Below are positions 47,756 through 57,287 of a stretch of 64,000 bases of DNA, in pieces; positions within the stretch are counted from its first letter, which is position 1, and every line of letters starts with the position of its first letter. The position numbers and the translations under genes were made by a program. The stretch is from Desulfuromonas versatilis (lineage in GTDB: Bacteria > Desulfobacterota > Desulfuromonadia > Desulfuromonadales > NIT-T3): positions 2,536,001 through 2,600,000 of the forward strand of contig NZ_AP024355.1 in NCBI RefSeq assembly GCF_019704135.1, written 5' to 3'. Under the pieces are notes generated by a model, which did no database searches, was not told the origin of the DNA, and was given only the letters and a program-made list of their open reading frames with translations.

Positions 47756-48766
47756 TCAGCGTTTGTTTCGACGCCTGTCCACCAGGTAGTTGCTGCCGGG
47801 GAGAGTCTTGACGAAATCCTTTATCTCGGCTGCGACCTGGGCAATTTCGGTAGGTGAGGCAATTTCCCGGTGAGCATCGCTCACCACCGCGATGGAGATG
47901 GTCATAATCGGAAACTGCCTTTCCACCCCGTAGCGGTCAATCCCCACCACAAACCCCCGTTCGAGATCTTCCGGAGAATAATACCGGGGAATCAGCTTAT
48001 CGAAACCATGGATGATATTTTCGCATAGCGCCTTGATATTCTCCGGGGCGGTGATCAGGACGAAATCATCCCCGCCGATATGGCCGACGAAGTCGCCTTC
48101 CCGACCATAGGATTTTCTCATATTATAGACCAGTTCGCCGGTGGCCTTGATGATTTCACTCCCCTTGGCGTAACCGTAACGATCATTGTAGGCTTTGAAA
48201 TTGTCGAGATCGATATAACAAAGCGCGAATTTTTCCCCCTTGCGCATCTTCTCGAGCAGCGATCGCTCGATGGCGATATTCCCCGGGAGCCTGGTCAGGG
48301 GGCTGGCATCCAGGCACATTTGCTCGTACTGCTTGAACTTCTTGGCCATCACCGACAGCTCCCGGGCCAGATCCCCGATCTCGTCCCGACTGCGGATCTG
48401 AGGCTCCAGGTCAAAAATCCCTTCGGCTATCAAATGGGTAGCATATTTCAACTTGCCAAGCGCGGAGAGGATATGAAACACCGCAAGCAGCGCAAGAAAA
48501 AAGCCGCCGACAAGCCCCGCCGCACCGAGTATCACCACCCACAGGACGGCTTCCCGGGCCAGGCCGGAGATTTCCAGCAAAGGCCCTGCAAGGGGCTTCC
48601 AGGCGGTAGCATCCCCTGATCCGCCAAGCGCCGAGAAGGCGTCGATCCTGGCCGAAATATCGTTCAGGGTGGATACCGCAACGATGCAGACCGCACCCAG
48701 CAACGCCGCAAAAACCAGGTTCCCCGAAATGATTTTAAGGGTCAGCGGAAAACGCATGCCATCCAA
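47756..48766 (-). CDS. Membrane HAMP-GGDEF protein, candidate hybrid-promiscuous (cGAMP) synthase
   Basis: A 336-residue signalling enzyme: TM1 (about 10-32), a ~40-residue periplasmic loop, TM2 (72-98), HAMP (about 100-145), GGDEF domain (about 150-325). The active site is GGDDF (231-235), with an RxxD inhibitory site (REGD, 222-225) exactly five residues before it. The base-recognition pair is changed: Asn194 is present, but the residue nine later, Asp in classical diguanylate cyclases (PleD Asp344), is Ser203 (YGYAKGSEII). The same Asp-to-Ser change marks Hypr GGDEFs such as Geobacter GacA, which make 3',3'-cGAMP. Product is therefore uncertain between c-di-GMP and cGAMP. It lies upstream of ftsH on the same strand. 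Confidence 0.88.
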   Translation of the reverse strand: MDGMRFPLTLKIISGNLVFAALLGAVCIVAVSTLNDISARIDAFSALGGSGDATAWKPLAGPLLEISGLAREAVLWVVILGAAGLVGGFFLALLAVFHILSALGKLKYATHLIAEGIFDLEPQIRSRDEIGDLARELSVMAKKFKQYEQMCLDASPLTRLPGNIAIERSLLEKMRKGEKFALCYIDLDNFKAYNDRYGYAKGSEIIKATGELVYNMRKSYGREGDFVGHIGGDDFVLITAPENIKALCENIIHGFDKLIPRYYSPEDLERGFVVGIDRYGVERQFPIMTISIAVVSDAHREIASPTEIAQVAAEIKDFVKTLPGSNYLVDRRRNKR

Positions 48767-48854
48767 ATTCCCCGGCAGAAATACCTTTCATCACATGCCC
48801 GTCCATGACTGGTCCCTGTTGGCCCTCCCTCCATGAATCAGGTCCCAAATACAT

Positions 48855-48881
48855 TCAAAGGCGGCGGATTACTCCGCCGCC
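48855..48881 (-). terminator. Probable terminator after the zf-TFIIB gene
   Basis: Perfect 9-bp stem GGCGGCGGA/TCCGCCGCC with a 4-nt loop (48860-48881), followed on the minus strand by TTTGAATG. The T-run is weak, so termination may be partial. Confidence 0.55.
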
Positions 48882-48899
48882 CTTGAACCTGTCGGATGC

Positions 48900-49217
48900 C
48901 TACTCATCATCCTTGAGGATTTTCTGTTCTTGCTTGAACCACTTGTCGAACCAGGTTCGGTGATCCTTTTCCGCGAGCATGGTCAAGTCGCGCGGGCCCA
49001 GCCAGACGCCTCCACAACTGGGGCATTTGTCCAATGGGACCCCGCGGAACTCCATGGCTTGGATGGCATCGCCGCATTTCGGGCACCTGTTTCTGCACAT
49101 TTCCCGGGTGAGCTTTTCCCGAGCTTCTTTTTTCAATTGCTCGATCTGCTCTTTTTCCAGGTTGTAAAAGTACTGGTTCTCCAGGGCCTTTTTCCGTTCC
49201 TCCCAGGCATTGGTCAT
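48900..49217 (-). CDS. zf-TFIIB zinc-ribbon protein, unknown function
   Basis: A 105-residue protein. An N-terminal coiled coil (EERKKALENQYFYNLEKEQIEQLKKEAREKL, residues about 5-35, given here as its approximate extent) precedes a zf-TFIIB type ribbon: CPKCGDAIQ and KCPSCGGVWLG (four Cys), then DLTMLAEKDHRTWFDKWF. Proteins of this family are common in deltaproteobacteria, but their role is not known. It is followed by a terminator-like hairpin and preceded by a Cas6-like gene, 89 nt upstream. Confidence 0.82.
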   Translation of the reverse strand: MTNAWEERKKALENQYFYNLEKEQIEQLKKEAREKLTREMCRNRCPKCGDAIQAMEFRGVPLDKCPSCGGVWLGPRDLTMLAEKDHRTWFDKWFKQEQKILKDDE

Positions 49218-49306
49218 GGCAGCACTCCCCCGATATGTGTTGCTGTTACTCCAAAGTATAACGATTTCGCCGGCTTTGGCAAGTTAAACGGGCCCGCTCG
49301 GCAGGA

Positions 49307-50260
49307 TCAGCCTGTCTTTCTCCATAGATTGAACCTCCCCGCCCCGTAGGCCGCTCCCTTGCCGATATTCATCAACGACCCAAGGCTCAAAATCCAGGCA
49401 ACATCGCAAAGGGCCTCTCCCTCAAGCTCCAGGTCCCCCATAAGTCCGCCAAGATCCTGAATCCGCTCTTCGCCCTCCAATTGACGCCAGTCCTGCCAGC
49501 GCAGACGGTTGCCTCTCTGGACAACCAGGTCGCTGGATTCGAACAGAATCCGAGGGTCGTGGACGAGCTCCAGGCCGCAGTGTGTGTAGGCCATGGAAGT
49601 AACCCTGCGCAGGATAAACGGAAACATTGCCTGGAATCCGGCTTTGAATACCGGCCTGCCCCGCGAGATCAGCCTGGCGGGGGTCAGCATCTGGACGACC
49701 AGCCCACTGGCCTCGCCAAGGGCGGTATCAACCCACCATCCAGCATCCTGGAACGGCGGCGCCAGCCCCCGAAGATCATCCCCGGGCCGCCAGATTACGC
49801 TCGGGCTGCCCGAGGCATCGAGGGCATCGATACCAGCCAGCCGAAACGGGCCCTGGCCCATGTGCAGCCCCCGGGGACCCAGCGCCTCGAGGACCCGCCC
49901 AAACAGCTCCAGGAGCAAAATGCCCTTCCCCCAGAAGGAGCAGCGGATAGCCAGCGACTCCCCCTGTCGGTAGTCCTTCCAATCGGCTGCGCGAGGCAGC
50001 AGGGCAAATGGCGGTCCGGGGCGCTGATAGCGCTTTAGGGCCAGCGGATCGGAGGGCAAAGGGGGGTCGAACAGATCCCGGAACAGGCCCCCCTGGGCGC
50101 CCTCCTCCGAAGCGCTCAAGGCCCTCCCCAAGGCGGCCCTCAGGTCCCGTCGCAGCCTCATGGATGCCGCCATGTCGAAGCGGCAGGCCTCGACAAATTC
50201 CAGATGGAAATTCACCAAGGCGAACTCCATCCTCTTCAGAATATCCGGATACTCAGACAT
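49307..50260 (-). CDS. Stand-alone Cas6-like RAMP protein (CRISPR pre-crRNA endonuclease family)
   Basis: A 317-residue protein with the layout of the CRISPR_Cas6 (PF10040-type) family: N-terminal FHLEFVEACRFDMAASMRLR, RDLRAALGRALS, a middle beta-rich domain, LTPARLISRGRPVF, and a C-terminal half with LGGLMGDLELEGEAL followed by LGSLMNIGKGAAYGAGRFNLW. The last carries the glycine-rich RAMP loop GKGAAYGAGRF (300-310). No cas genes, repeats or spacers lie near it. It may be a Cas6 acting in trans on an array elsewhere or a repurposed RNA-binding protein. Start ATG 50260. Confidence 0.75.
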   Translation of the reverse strand: MSEYPDILKRMEFALVNFHLEFVEACRFDMAASMRLRRDLRAALGRALSASEEGAQGGLFRDLFDPPLPSDPLALKRYQRPGPPFALLPRAADWKDYRQGESLAIRCSFWGKGILLLELFGRVLEALGPRGLHMGQGPFRLAGIDALDASGSPSVIWRPGDDLRGLAPPFQDAGWWVDTALGEASGLVVQMLTPARLISRGRPVFKAGFQAMFPFILRRVTSMAYTHCGLELVHDPRILFESSDLVVQRGNRLRWQDWRQLEGEERIQDLGGLMGDLELEGEALCDVAWILSLGSLMNIGKGAAYGAGRFNLWRKTG

Positions 50261-50382
50261 GGACCCGCCAACCCCTGCGAAAATGTCGTGCCAGTATACC
50301 AGCCCTCCCGCAGCCTGGTACAGCAGGAATCCGGGGCGATTTCCGGAGCCTGCCGGCGATCAGCGGGCGGCGCCTTGCTGAA

Positions 50383-50419
50383 CCCCATCCCCCTCCCACC
50401 CTCCCCCTTGAAAGGGGAG
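50383..50419. repeat. CCCCCTCCCACCCTCCCCC element with small hairpin
   Basis: Plus strand ccccatccccctcccaccct followed by cccccttgaaaggggag; the second half can fold (CTCCCC, 50401-50406, with GGGGAG, 50414-50419). Lies in the 260-nt gap upstream of the Cas6-like gene, which otherwise contains only the frdB terminator. Confidence 0.4.
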
Positions 50420-50463
50420 GAGAGCCTATCCTTAGTAGCCTCTGACCTGCTTGATATGGAGGC

Positions 50464-50495
50464 AAAAAAATGGGGCGGGCCATTGGGCCCGCCCC
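50464..50495 (-). terminator. Rho-independent terminator of frdCAB
   Basis: Ten-base stem GGGGCGGGCC/GGCCCGCCCC around a 4-nt loop (50472-50495), followed on the minus strand by TTTTTTT (50470-50464). It lies 28 nt after the frdB stop. Confidence 0.9.
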
Positions 50496-50522
50496 GACTG
50501 TTTCAGGGTATGACAGCTGCGC

Positions 50523-51274
50523 TTACTTGTTGTTGCCCGGCAGCATCGCCTTGAGGTACTCGCGGTTGAGCTTGGCGATGAACTTGACGTTGATGTCCTT
50601 CGGGCAGCTCGCCTGGCACTCGTAGTGGTTGGTGCAGTTGCCCATACCGCAGGCCTTGGCCTCTTCGGTCATCGAACGCACCCGCCGCGCCGCCTCGGGC
50701 ACGCCCTGGGGCTGGATCGCCAGCTGCGCGACCTTGGCGCTGGTGAAGAGCATCGCCGAGCTGTTCGGGCAGCCCGCCACGCAGGCCCCGCAGCCGATGC
50801 ACTCGGCGGCGTCCATGGCGTAGTCGGCGTCCCCCTTGGGGATCAGCAGCGCGTTGCCGTCGGGAACCCCGCCGGTCTTGGCCGAGGTGTAGCCGCCGGC
50901 CTGGATGATCTTGTCCAGCGCGGCGCGGTCGACCACCAGGTCCTTGACGATCGGAAAGGCGCGCGCCCGCCACGGCTCGATGAACACGTCGTCGCCGTCC
51001 TTGAACTGGCGCATGTGCAGCTGGCACACCGTGGTCTTCTCCTGCGGGCCGTGGGCGCGGCCGTTGATCACCTGCGAGCACATCCCGCAGATCCCCTCGC
51101 GGCAGTCGTGGTCGAAGGCGATGGGGTCCTTGCCCTCTTTGATCAGCTCTTCGTTGACCTCGTCGAGCATCTCCAGAAACGAGCTGTCGGCGCTGACGTT
51201 CTTGGCCTGGTACACCTCGAGCCGGCCCTTGTCGTTGGCGTCCTTCTGACGCCATACATGCAGTGTCAGATTCA

Positions 51275-51275
<1 letters not shown>
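50523..51275 (-). CDS. frdB: Succinate dehydrogenase/fumarate reductase iron-sulfur subunit
   Basis: A 250-residue subunit B. It holds the [2Fe-2S] ligands in CREGICGMC (and a Cys in TVCQLHM), then [13 protein letters not shown] and [18 protein letters not shown] for the [4Fe-4S] and [3Fe-4S] centres. It passes electrons between FrdA and the quinone site in FrdC at the inner membrane. The type-B gene order C-A-B matches Geobacter frdCAB, which works both as fumarate reductase and succinate dehydrogenase. Overlaps the frdA stop by 1 nt. Confidence 0.96.
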
Positions 51276-53188
<1,913 letters not shown>

Positions 53189-53199
53189 GGTTCAACCCC

Positions 53200-53874
53200 C
53201 TAAATTTTGACGAAGCCGATAACGATGAGAAGCGGAATGGCGATGTAGCCCAGAAGCAAAATCGCCGAGAGCGCCTTGCCGCCGACGTTGACCGCAGGCA
53301 GGGTGTTGGCGTTGGTCAGCCCGAAGGTCTGCACAAAGCTCTGCGCCCCGTGGGACAGATGCAGGAACAAAAAGACCATCGAGACCACGTAGATCAGGCT
53401 GACGAAGATTTTCTGAAAGCCCTTGACCACCATCAGGTACACATCCGGGCGCCCCAGCGCATCGAGGTTGGCCTTGGCGCTGATCGCCGGGTCGGTCACC
53501 TGCACGGTGAAGTGCAGCAGGTGGTAGATCACGAAGGCCAACAGCACCAGCCCCGAGACGATCATGGTGCTCGAGGCGAAGGTGGCGCGCTGACGCTTCT
53601 GGATGGCGTACTTGGCGGGGCTCGCCGCACGGTTCTCCAGGGTGAGCTGGATGCCGTAGATGATGTGGATGGCGAAGGCCGCCAGCATCACCAGGCGGAA
53701 GATGTAGACCACCGGCCCCAGGCTGTGGAGCTTCTCGGCATAGGCGTTGATCCCGTCGGGCCCGACGAACACCGAGGTGTTGCCGAGCAGGTGGACGATG
53801 ACGAAGCCGAGCAATACCAGCCCGGTGACCGCCATCAGAATCTTTCTGCCCACTGAACTTTGTGTCATCTGCAT
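53200..53874 (-). CDS. frdC: Succinate dehydrogenase/fumarate reductase cytochrome b subunit (type B)
   Basis: A 224-residue five-helix membrane anchor. Helices begin near residues 10, 55, 100, 155 and 200; conserved histidines lie in VIVHLLGNTSVF, AIHIIYGIQL, VIYHLLHFTVQV and FLHLSHGAQSF, enough for two haems as in the Wolinella/Geobacter type. It anchors FrdAB and reacts with menaquinone. Start ATG 53874 (MQMTQSS; the second Met is also possible). A leader of about 275 nt precedes it. Confidence 0.95.
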   Translation of the reverse strand: MQMTQSSVGRKILMAVTGLVLLGFVIVHLLGNTSVFVGPDGINAYAEKLHSLGPVVYIFRLVMLAAFAIHIIYGIQLTLENRAASPAKYAIQKRQRATFASSTMIVSGLVLLAFVIYHLLHFTVQVTDPAISAKANLDALGRPDVYLMVVKGFQKIFVSLIYVVSMVFLFLHLSHGAQSFVQTFGLTNANTLPAVNVGGKALSAILLLGYIAIPLLIVIGFVKI

Positions 53875-53900
53875 ATCCCCTTGTGTTGGAATGGTTCAAC

Positions 53901-53918
53901 GGCTCTTTCTTAAGAGCC
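53901..53918 (-). promoter_or_regulatory. Hairpin in the frdC leader
   Basis: GGCTCTT-TCTT-AAGAGCC, a perfect 7-bp stem 27 nt before the frdC start. No U-run follows, so it is not a terminator; it could influence ribosome access or mRNA stability. Confidence 0.4.
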
Positions 53919-53937
53919 CTGGACTGCAACAGCATTA

Positions 53938-54060
53938 CTAAAAAAGCAGTGGCTGCCCCCGCTGGCGCGAAAAACCGAAACGCCCAACCGCACCAGGATG
54001 GCCCCACCAACGGCCACCGCTACCCCCGGGAGGATCCCGCCAACTGCTCTCTGTCCGCAT
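53938..54060 (-). CDS. Possible small ORF (40 residues) in the frdC leader
   Basis: ATG 54060 has AAGGAG 8 nt upstream. The peptide begins MRTESSWRDPPGG and is Trp/Gly/Arg-rich, ending QRGQPLLF. It lies inside the predicted frdCAB leader. In the next frame the same DNA would encode a hydrophobic segment (LPGVAVAVGGAILVRLGVSV), and the third-position GC is higher in that frame, so this may be a frameshifted remnant of a small membrane protein instead. I do not recognise either form. Confidence 0.3.
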   Translation of the reverse strand: MRTESSWRDPPGGSGGRWWGHPGAVGRFGFSRQRGQPLLF

Positions 54061-54157
54061 CGTTCTCTCTCCTTGAACTGCCAAGGGTAACCGCCCGCCA
54101 AAACAGGTGAACCCGCCCTCCGGAGACGGCCACCACAAAAGAGATAAATAACGGTTT

Positions 54158-54186
54158 TTAGTAACATTGCGGCGTATACATGTCAA
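54158..54186 (-). promoter_or_regulatory. Near-consensus sigma70 promoter for frdCAB
   Basis: Minus strand TTGACA (54186-54181), exactly 17 nt, then TACTAA (54163-54158). Transcription would start near 54151 and give a leader of about 275 nt. Confidence 0.75.
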
Positions 54187-54200
54187 CTGTTAAGTTGGAC
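54182..54200. promoter_or_regulatory. Inverted repeat overlapping the frdC -35 (candidate operator)
   Basis: CAACT-GTTA-AGTTG (54184-54197), extendable to GTC/GAC outside with one mismatch. It covers part of the -35 hexamer. A repressor there would block frdCAB; in Geobacter frdCAB is known to be repressed by HgtR, but I cannot match the site to HgtR from memory. Confidence 0.45.
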
Positions 54201-54447
54201 ACTGTATGCAATTTAGCGTATCTCTGCGGGGCACTTTGTGCCACTTTATGCACAGGTTTTCATGGGACAATTTCTCAAGCAAATCTGGATATTCCGAGGC
54301 AACCACAGGCAGTTGCCAAGCCGTTCCGGTTCTGCTAATGTGAGCTTGCCCGGGGTGCAGAACCCCATCCGGCAGCTCAGCCCTGTCTTCAGCCATAATA
54401 AAACCTGAGCAGGTAAAATTCACTTCACCAAGGAAACATCCGCACCC
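54201..54447. other. Intergenic stretch between the frdC promoter and tgt
   Basis: I see no gene. It contains a small dyad GGCAC-TTT-GTGCC (54230-54242) and, before tgt, AAGGAAAC about 9 nt from the ATG. A CATAAT hexamer at about 54396 could be a -10 for tgt, but no -35 is convincing. Confidence 0.5.
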
Positions 54448-55569
54448 ATGCTTCAATTTGAACTTCTGGCCAAAGATAAATCCACTGCTGCCCGCCGGGG
54501 CCGCATCACCACCCCCCACGGGGTGATCGAAACCCCGATCTTCATGCCCGTCGGCACCCACGCAGCCATGAAGGCCATGACCCCCGCCCAGGTGGAAGAA
54601 ACCGGAGCGCAGATCATCCTCTCCAACACCTACCACCTGCATCTCAAGCCCGGCGAGGGGTTGGTGCAAAAGGCCGGTGGCCTGCATCGGTTCATGAACT
54701 GGAACCGGCCGATCCTGACCGACAGCGGGGGGTTTCAGGTCTTCTCTCTTCCGAAAAAGAAAATCACCGAGGGCGGAGTGTTTTTCCGCCACGAGGTCAC
54801 CGGCGAGGAGATCTTCCTCGGCCCCCGCGAGGCGATCGCCATCGAAAACGCGCTGGGCGCCGACATCATCATGGCCTTCGACGAGTGCATCCCCTACCCT
54901 GCCACGCACGATTATGCCAGCAAGTCGATCCGCAAGACCATCCGCTGGGCCGAGGAATGCCTCAAGGCGCACAGCCGCAGTGACCAGGCCCTGTTCGGCA
55001 TCGTGCAGGGGAGCATCTACGAGGACCTGCGCCGCGACTGTGCCCGCGAACTGACCGCCCTTGATTTCCCCGGCTATGCCGTCGGCGGGGTGAGCGTCGG
55101 CGAAGGACTCGAGCTGCTGAAAAAGGTGGTCGAATACACCGCCCCCTTCCTCCCGGAACACAAGCCGCGCTACCTGATGGGGGTCGGCCTGCCCGAGGAC
55201 ATTCTGGAGAGCATCGAGCGGGGCATGGACATGTTCGACTGCGTCATCCCCACCCGCTACGCCCGCAGCGCCACGCTGTTCACCAGCCGCGGCAAGATCC
55301 GCCTGACCAATCGCCGTTACCGGCGCGATTTCTATCCCGTGGATGCGGCCTGCGACTGCTACTGCTGCCGCAATTTCACTCGGGCCTACCTGCATCACCT
55401 GTACAACGCCAACGAGATCCTCTCCGCCATACTGGCGGCGATCCACAACGTGCACTTCTACCTGAGGCTGGTCGAGGGGGCGCGCACGGCCATCGAGAAG
55501 GGGGAATTCGCCGACTATAAACGCGAGTTTTATGAGCAGTACGGCTTCGGGGGGGATTCGGACGCTTGA
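54448..55569 (+). CDS. tgt: Queuine tRNA-ribosyltransferase Tgt
   Basis: A 373-residue enzyme that exchanges guanine 34 for preQ1 in tRNAs with GUN anticodons. TIM-barrel signatures are TPIFMPVGTHAAMKAMTP-like at about 27-45, ILTDSGGFQVFSL (catalytic Asp), GGVSVGEGLELL, YLMGVGLPEDI and MFDCVIPTRYARSATLF, and the zinc site CDCYCCRNF with a His further on (NVHFYLRL). Start ATG 54448. The first quoted block is approximate in position. It is followed by an unrelated unknown gene with 32 nt spacing. Confidence 0.97.
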   Translation: MLQFELLAKDKSTAARRGRITTPHGVIETPIFMPVGTHAAMKAMTPAQVEETGAQIILSNTYHLHLKPGEGLVQKAGGLHRFMNWNRPILTDSGGFQVFSLPKKKITEGGVFFRHEVTGEEIFLGPREAIAIENALGADIIMAFDECIPYPATHDYASKSIRKTIRWAEECLKAHSRSDQALFGIVQGSIYEDLRRDCARELTALDFPGYAVGGVSVGEGLELLKKVVEYTAPFLPEHKPRYLMGVGLPEDILESIERGMDMFDCVIPTRYARSATLFTSRGKIRLTNRRYRRDFYPVDAACDCYCCRNFTRAYLHHLYNANEILSAILAAIHNVHFYLRLVEGARTAIEKGEFADYKREFYEQYGFGGDSDA

Positions 55570-55601
55570 GCGCGTCCGCAGGGGGGGGGATGATTTAATC
55601 C

Positions 55602-56405
55602 ATGGATGAGGCGGCGAAACGGAGCGGACTCGACCCGGCACTGGCCAGGCGCCTCCAGGGCGCTCTGACCGCCGGCGGCGAAGAGCTTTTTCAGGTCATC
55701 ACCGACCCCGCTCCGGAGGTGCTGCGGGCGGCGCTTCGCAACCGCAGCCTCACCGAGGATCACCTGCTGGCCCTGCTCAAACGGCGGGATTTGCCCGAGG
55801 ACCTGCTGAAGGCGCTCTATGGGCTGAAAATAAGCGACTCGAGCCGCCGAATAAAGCTGGCCCTGGCCAGAAACCCCGCCACCCCCTCCCAGGTGATGCA
55901 GGCGATCCTGCCCCAACTCTATCTGTTCGAGTTGGTGGGGCTCTGTTTCCTCCCCGGGGTCACCCCGGATCAGAAAGTGGCTGCCGAAAGGGTCATTCTG
56001 CAACGGCTGCCGACCACCCCCCTGGGCACCAAGATCACCCTGGCCAGGCGTGCCACCAGCGTCGTAACCGGCGAACTGCTCAAGGAGGGGAACAGCGCCC
56101 TGATGGAAGCCTGTCTGAGCAATCCGCGCCTGAAAGAGGTTTCGCTGTTCCAGTTTCTCAACGGAGCCAACGCCACCCCGGATGCCATTTCCAGCATCGC
56201 CCGGCATCCCAGGTGGAAGTCCCGCCCCAACCTGCAGATGGCCATCCTCAAGAACCGCAAGACACCGGCGATCTGGTTCACCCTGTTTCTCCCCGGCACC
56301 CGCACCCCGGATCTGAACAACCTGCTCGCTTCGCGCCGCCTCACCCCGCCCCAGAAGAAGCTGGTGGAAGAGGAACTGGGCAAACGGGGAGTCAGGCGAA
56401 AATAG
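55602..56405 (+). CDS. Alpha-helical repeat protein of unknown function
   Basis: A 267-residue all-helical protein I do not recognise by name. It shows irregular ~30-residue helical repeats with the turn pattern A-x-R/N-P-x-T-P (LARNPATPSQVMQAIL, ACLSNPRLKEVSLFQFL, ARHPRWKSRPNLQMAIL, ILKNRKTPAIWFTLFL), similar to HEAT/DUF2336-like or leucine-rich-variant solenoids. No signal peptide or catalytic motif. It is downstream of tgt on the same strand and probably cotranscribed. Such proteins usually act as binding scaffolds; the partner is unknown. Confidence 0.75.
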   Translation: MDEAAKRSGLDPALARRLQGALTAGGEELFQVITDPAPEVLRAALRNRSLTEDHLLALLKRRDLPEDLLKALYGLKISDSSRRIKLALARNPATPSQVMQAILPQLYLFELVGLCFLPGVTPDQKVAAERVILQRLPTTPLGTKITLARRATSVVTGELLKEGNSALMEACLSNPRLKEVSLFQFLNGANATPDAISSIARHPRWKSRPNLQMAILKNRKTPAIWFTLFLPGTRTPDLNNLLASRRLTPPQKKLVEEELGKRGVRRK

Positions 56406-56411
56406 CCCCCC

Positions 56412-56440
56412 GTCACTCCTCACTCCTCACTACGCCTTAC
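56412..56440. repeat. CACTCCT/TACGCCT degenerate repeat between two convergent genes
   Basis: tcactcctcactcctcacta then cgccttac. It fills the 31-nt gap between the 3' ends of the alpha-helical repeat gene (plus) and rlpA (minus). Same class as 21821 and 58275. Confidence 0.6.
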
Positions 56441-57195
56441 TCCATCGCCACGACGAAGCTGTTGCGGTGCCCGCGGGCCTCGAAATCCACCTTGGCGGCT
56501 TCGGCCTCTTCCAGGGTCTTGTACCTGCCCACCCGCACCCGGTGGAAAAGCTTGCCCCCGACCCACCCCTGCTGAACACTCGAAACACCGTAGCGGCTTT
56601 TCAGGTCGGCGGCCATGCGCTGGGCGTTTTCCGCAACGGTGAAGGCGGCGACCTGAATCGCGTAGCTGTCCACCACATAACTCTTGGGATGCTGATAGGT
56701 GACGCGGCCGGCCTGGTCGGTCTTCTGGTAGCCGAGGGCCTCGATTCGAACCGGGGCCGTGCCCGGCCCCACCACGCCGAGCTCCTTGGCGGCAGTAAAG
56801 GACAGGTCGATGATCCGCCCCTGGACGAAGGGCCCGCGGTCATTGACCCTCACGGTGGTCTCCCGGCCGTTGGCCTTGTTGTGGACCTTGACGTAAACCC
56901 CAAGGGGGAGGGTCTTGTGCGCCGCGGTCATGGCGTACATGTCGTAGATCTCACCATTGCTGGTTTTTTTTCCGTGGAAATCCTCGCCGTACCAACTGGC
57001 AATCCCATCCTCGACAAACCCCTGGTGGCTGCGCAGCGGATCGTAGCGGGTGCCGTTGACCAGATAGGGCTTTTCATGCCCCTTGAGTTCGCGGTTCTGG
57101 GGCGTGTCGATGACCCGGACGTCGTACTGAGGACCGGCGCAGGCGCTGAGCAGGACGAGAACGACGCAATAGAGCGGAAAATTCTTTAATTTCAT
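56437..57195 (-). CDS. rlpA: RlpA septal-ring lytic transglycosylase (lipoprotein, SPOR domain)
   Basis: A 252-residue lipoprotein: signal peptide of about 18 residues with lipobox LLSAC; DPBB/RlpA domain with GIASWYGEDFHGKKTSNGE, MTAAHKTLPLGVYVKVHN and VNDRGPFVQGRIIDLS (Asp and His of the active site); C-terminal SPOR domain (about 175-252, SYAIQVAAFTVAENAQRMA-like and LFHRVRVGRYKTLEEAE). RlpA cleaves denuded peptidoglycan strands at the division site. I use ATG 57195 because the signal peptide starts there; the frame is open to 57240. One quoted segment is approximate. Confidence 0.92.
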   Translation of the reverse strand: MKLKNFPLYCVVLVLLSACAGPQYDVRVIDTPQNRELKGHEKPYLVNGTRYDPLRSHQGFVEDGIASWYGEDFHGKKTSNGEIYDMYAMTAAHKTLPLGVYVKVHNKANGRETTVRVNDRGPFVQGRIIDLSFTAAKELGVVGPGTAPVRIEALGYQKTDQAGRVTYQHPKSYVVDSYAIQVAAFTVAENAQRMAADLKSRYGVSSVQQGWVGGKLFHRVRVGRYKTLEEAEAAKVDFEARGHRNSFVVAME

Positions 57196-57228
57196 ATTGT
57201 TTTTAACCCAAAAAGAAAAAAAACATTC

Positions 57229-57259
57229 ACCACGAAGCACACGAAGTGCACGAAGAACG
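57229..57259. repeat. CACGAAG tandem repeat
   Basis: caccacgaagcacacgaagt then gcacgaagaac: three CACGAAG units with 2-nt spacers upstream of rlpA. Confidence 0.6.
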
Positions 57260-57287
57260 ACAAAAAACAGCGACCCAGGAATTTAAC

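Noticed and set aside
49218-50522. CRISPR array near the Cas6-like gene
   Set aside because: I looked for regularly spaced direct repeats on both sides and found none; the only repeat is the short CCCCCTCCC element at 50383.
50503-51255. A second 250-codon minus-strand frame over frdB
   Set aside because: Out of frame with the cysteine clusters of frdB; Arg/Gly/Gln-rich shadow translation.
53919-54150. GEMM (c-di-GMP or cGAMP) riboswitch in the frdC leader
   Set aside because: The leader lacks the conserved GGCAAA/GACGCAAAGCC-like core; only simple hairpins are visible.
54190-55641. A 483-codon minus-strand frame over tgt
   Set aside because: Antisense to tgt, whose zinc and active-site motifs are unmistakable.
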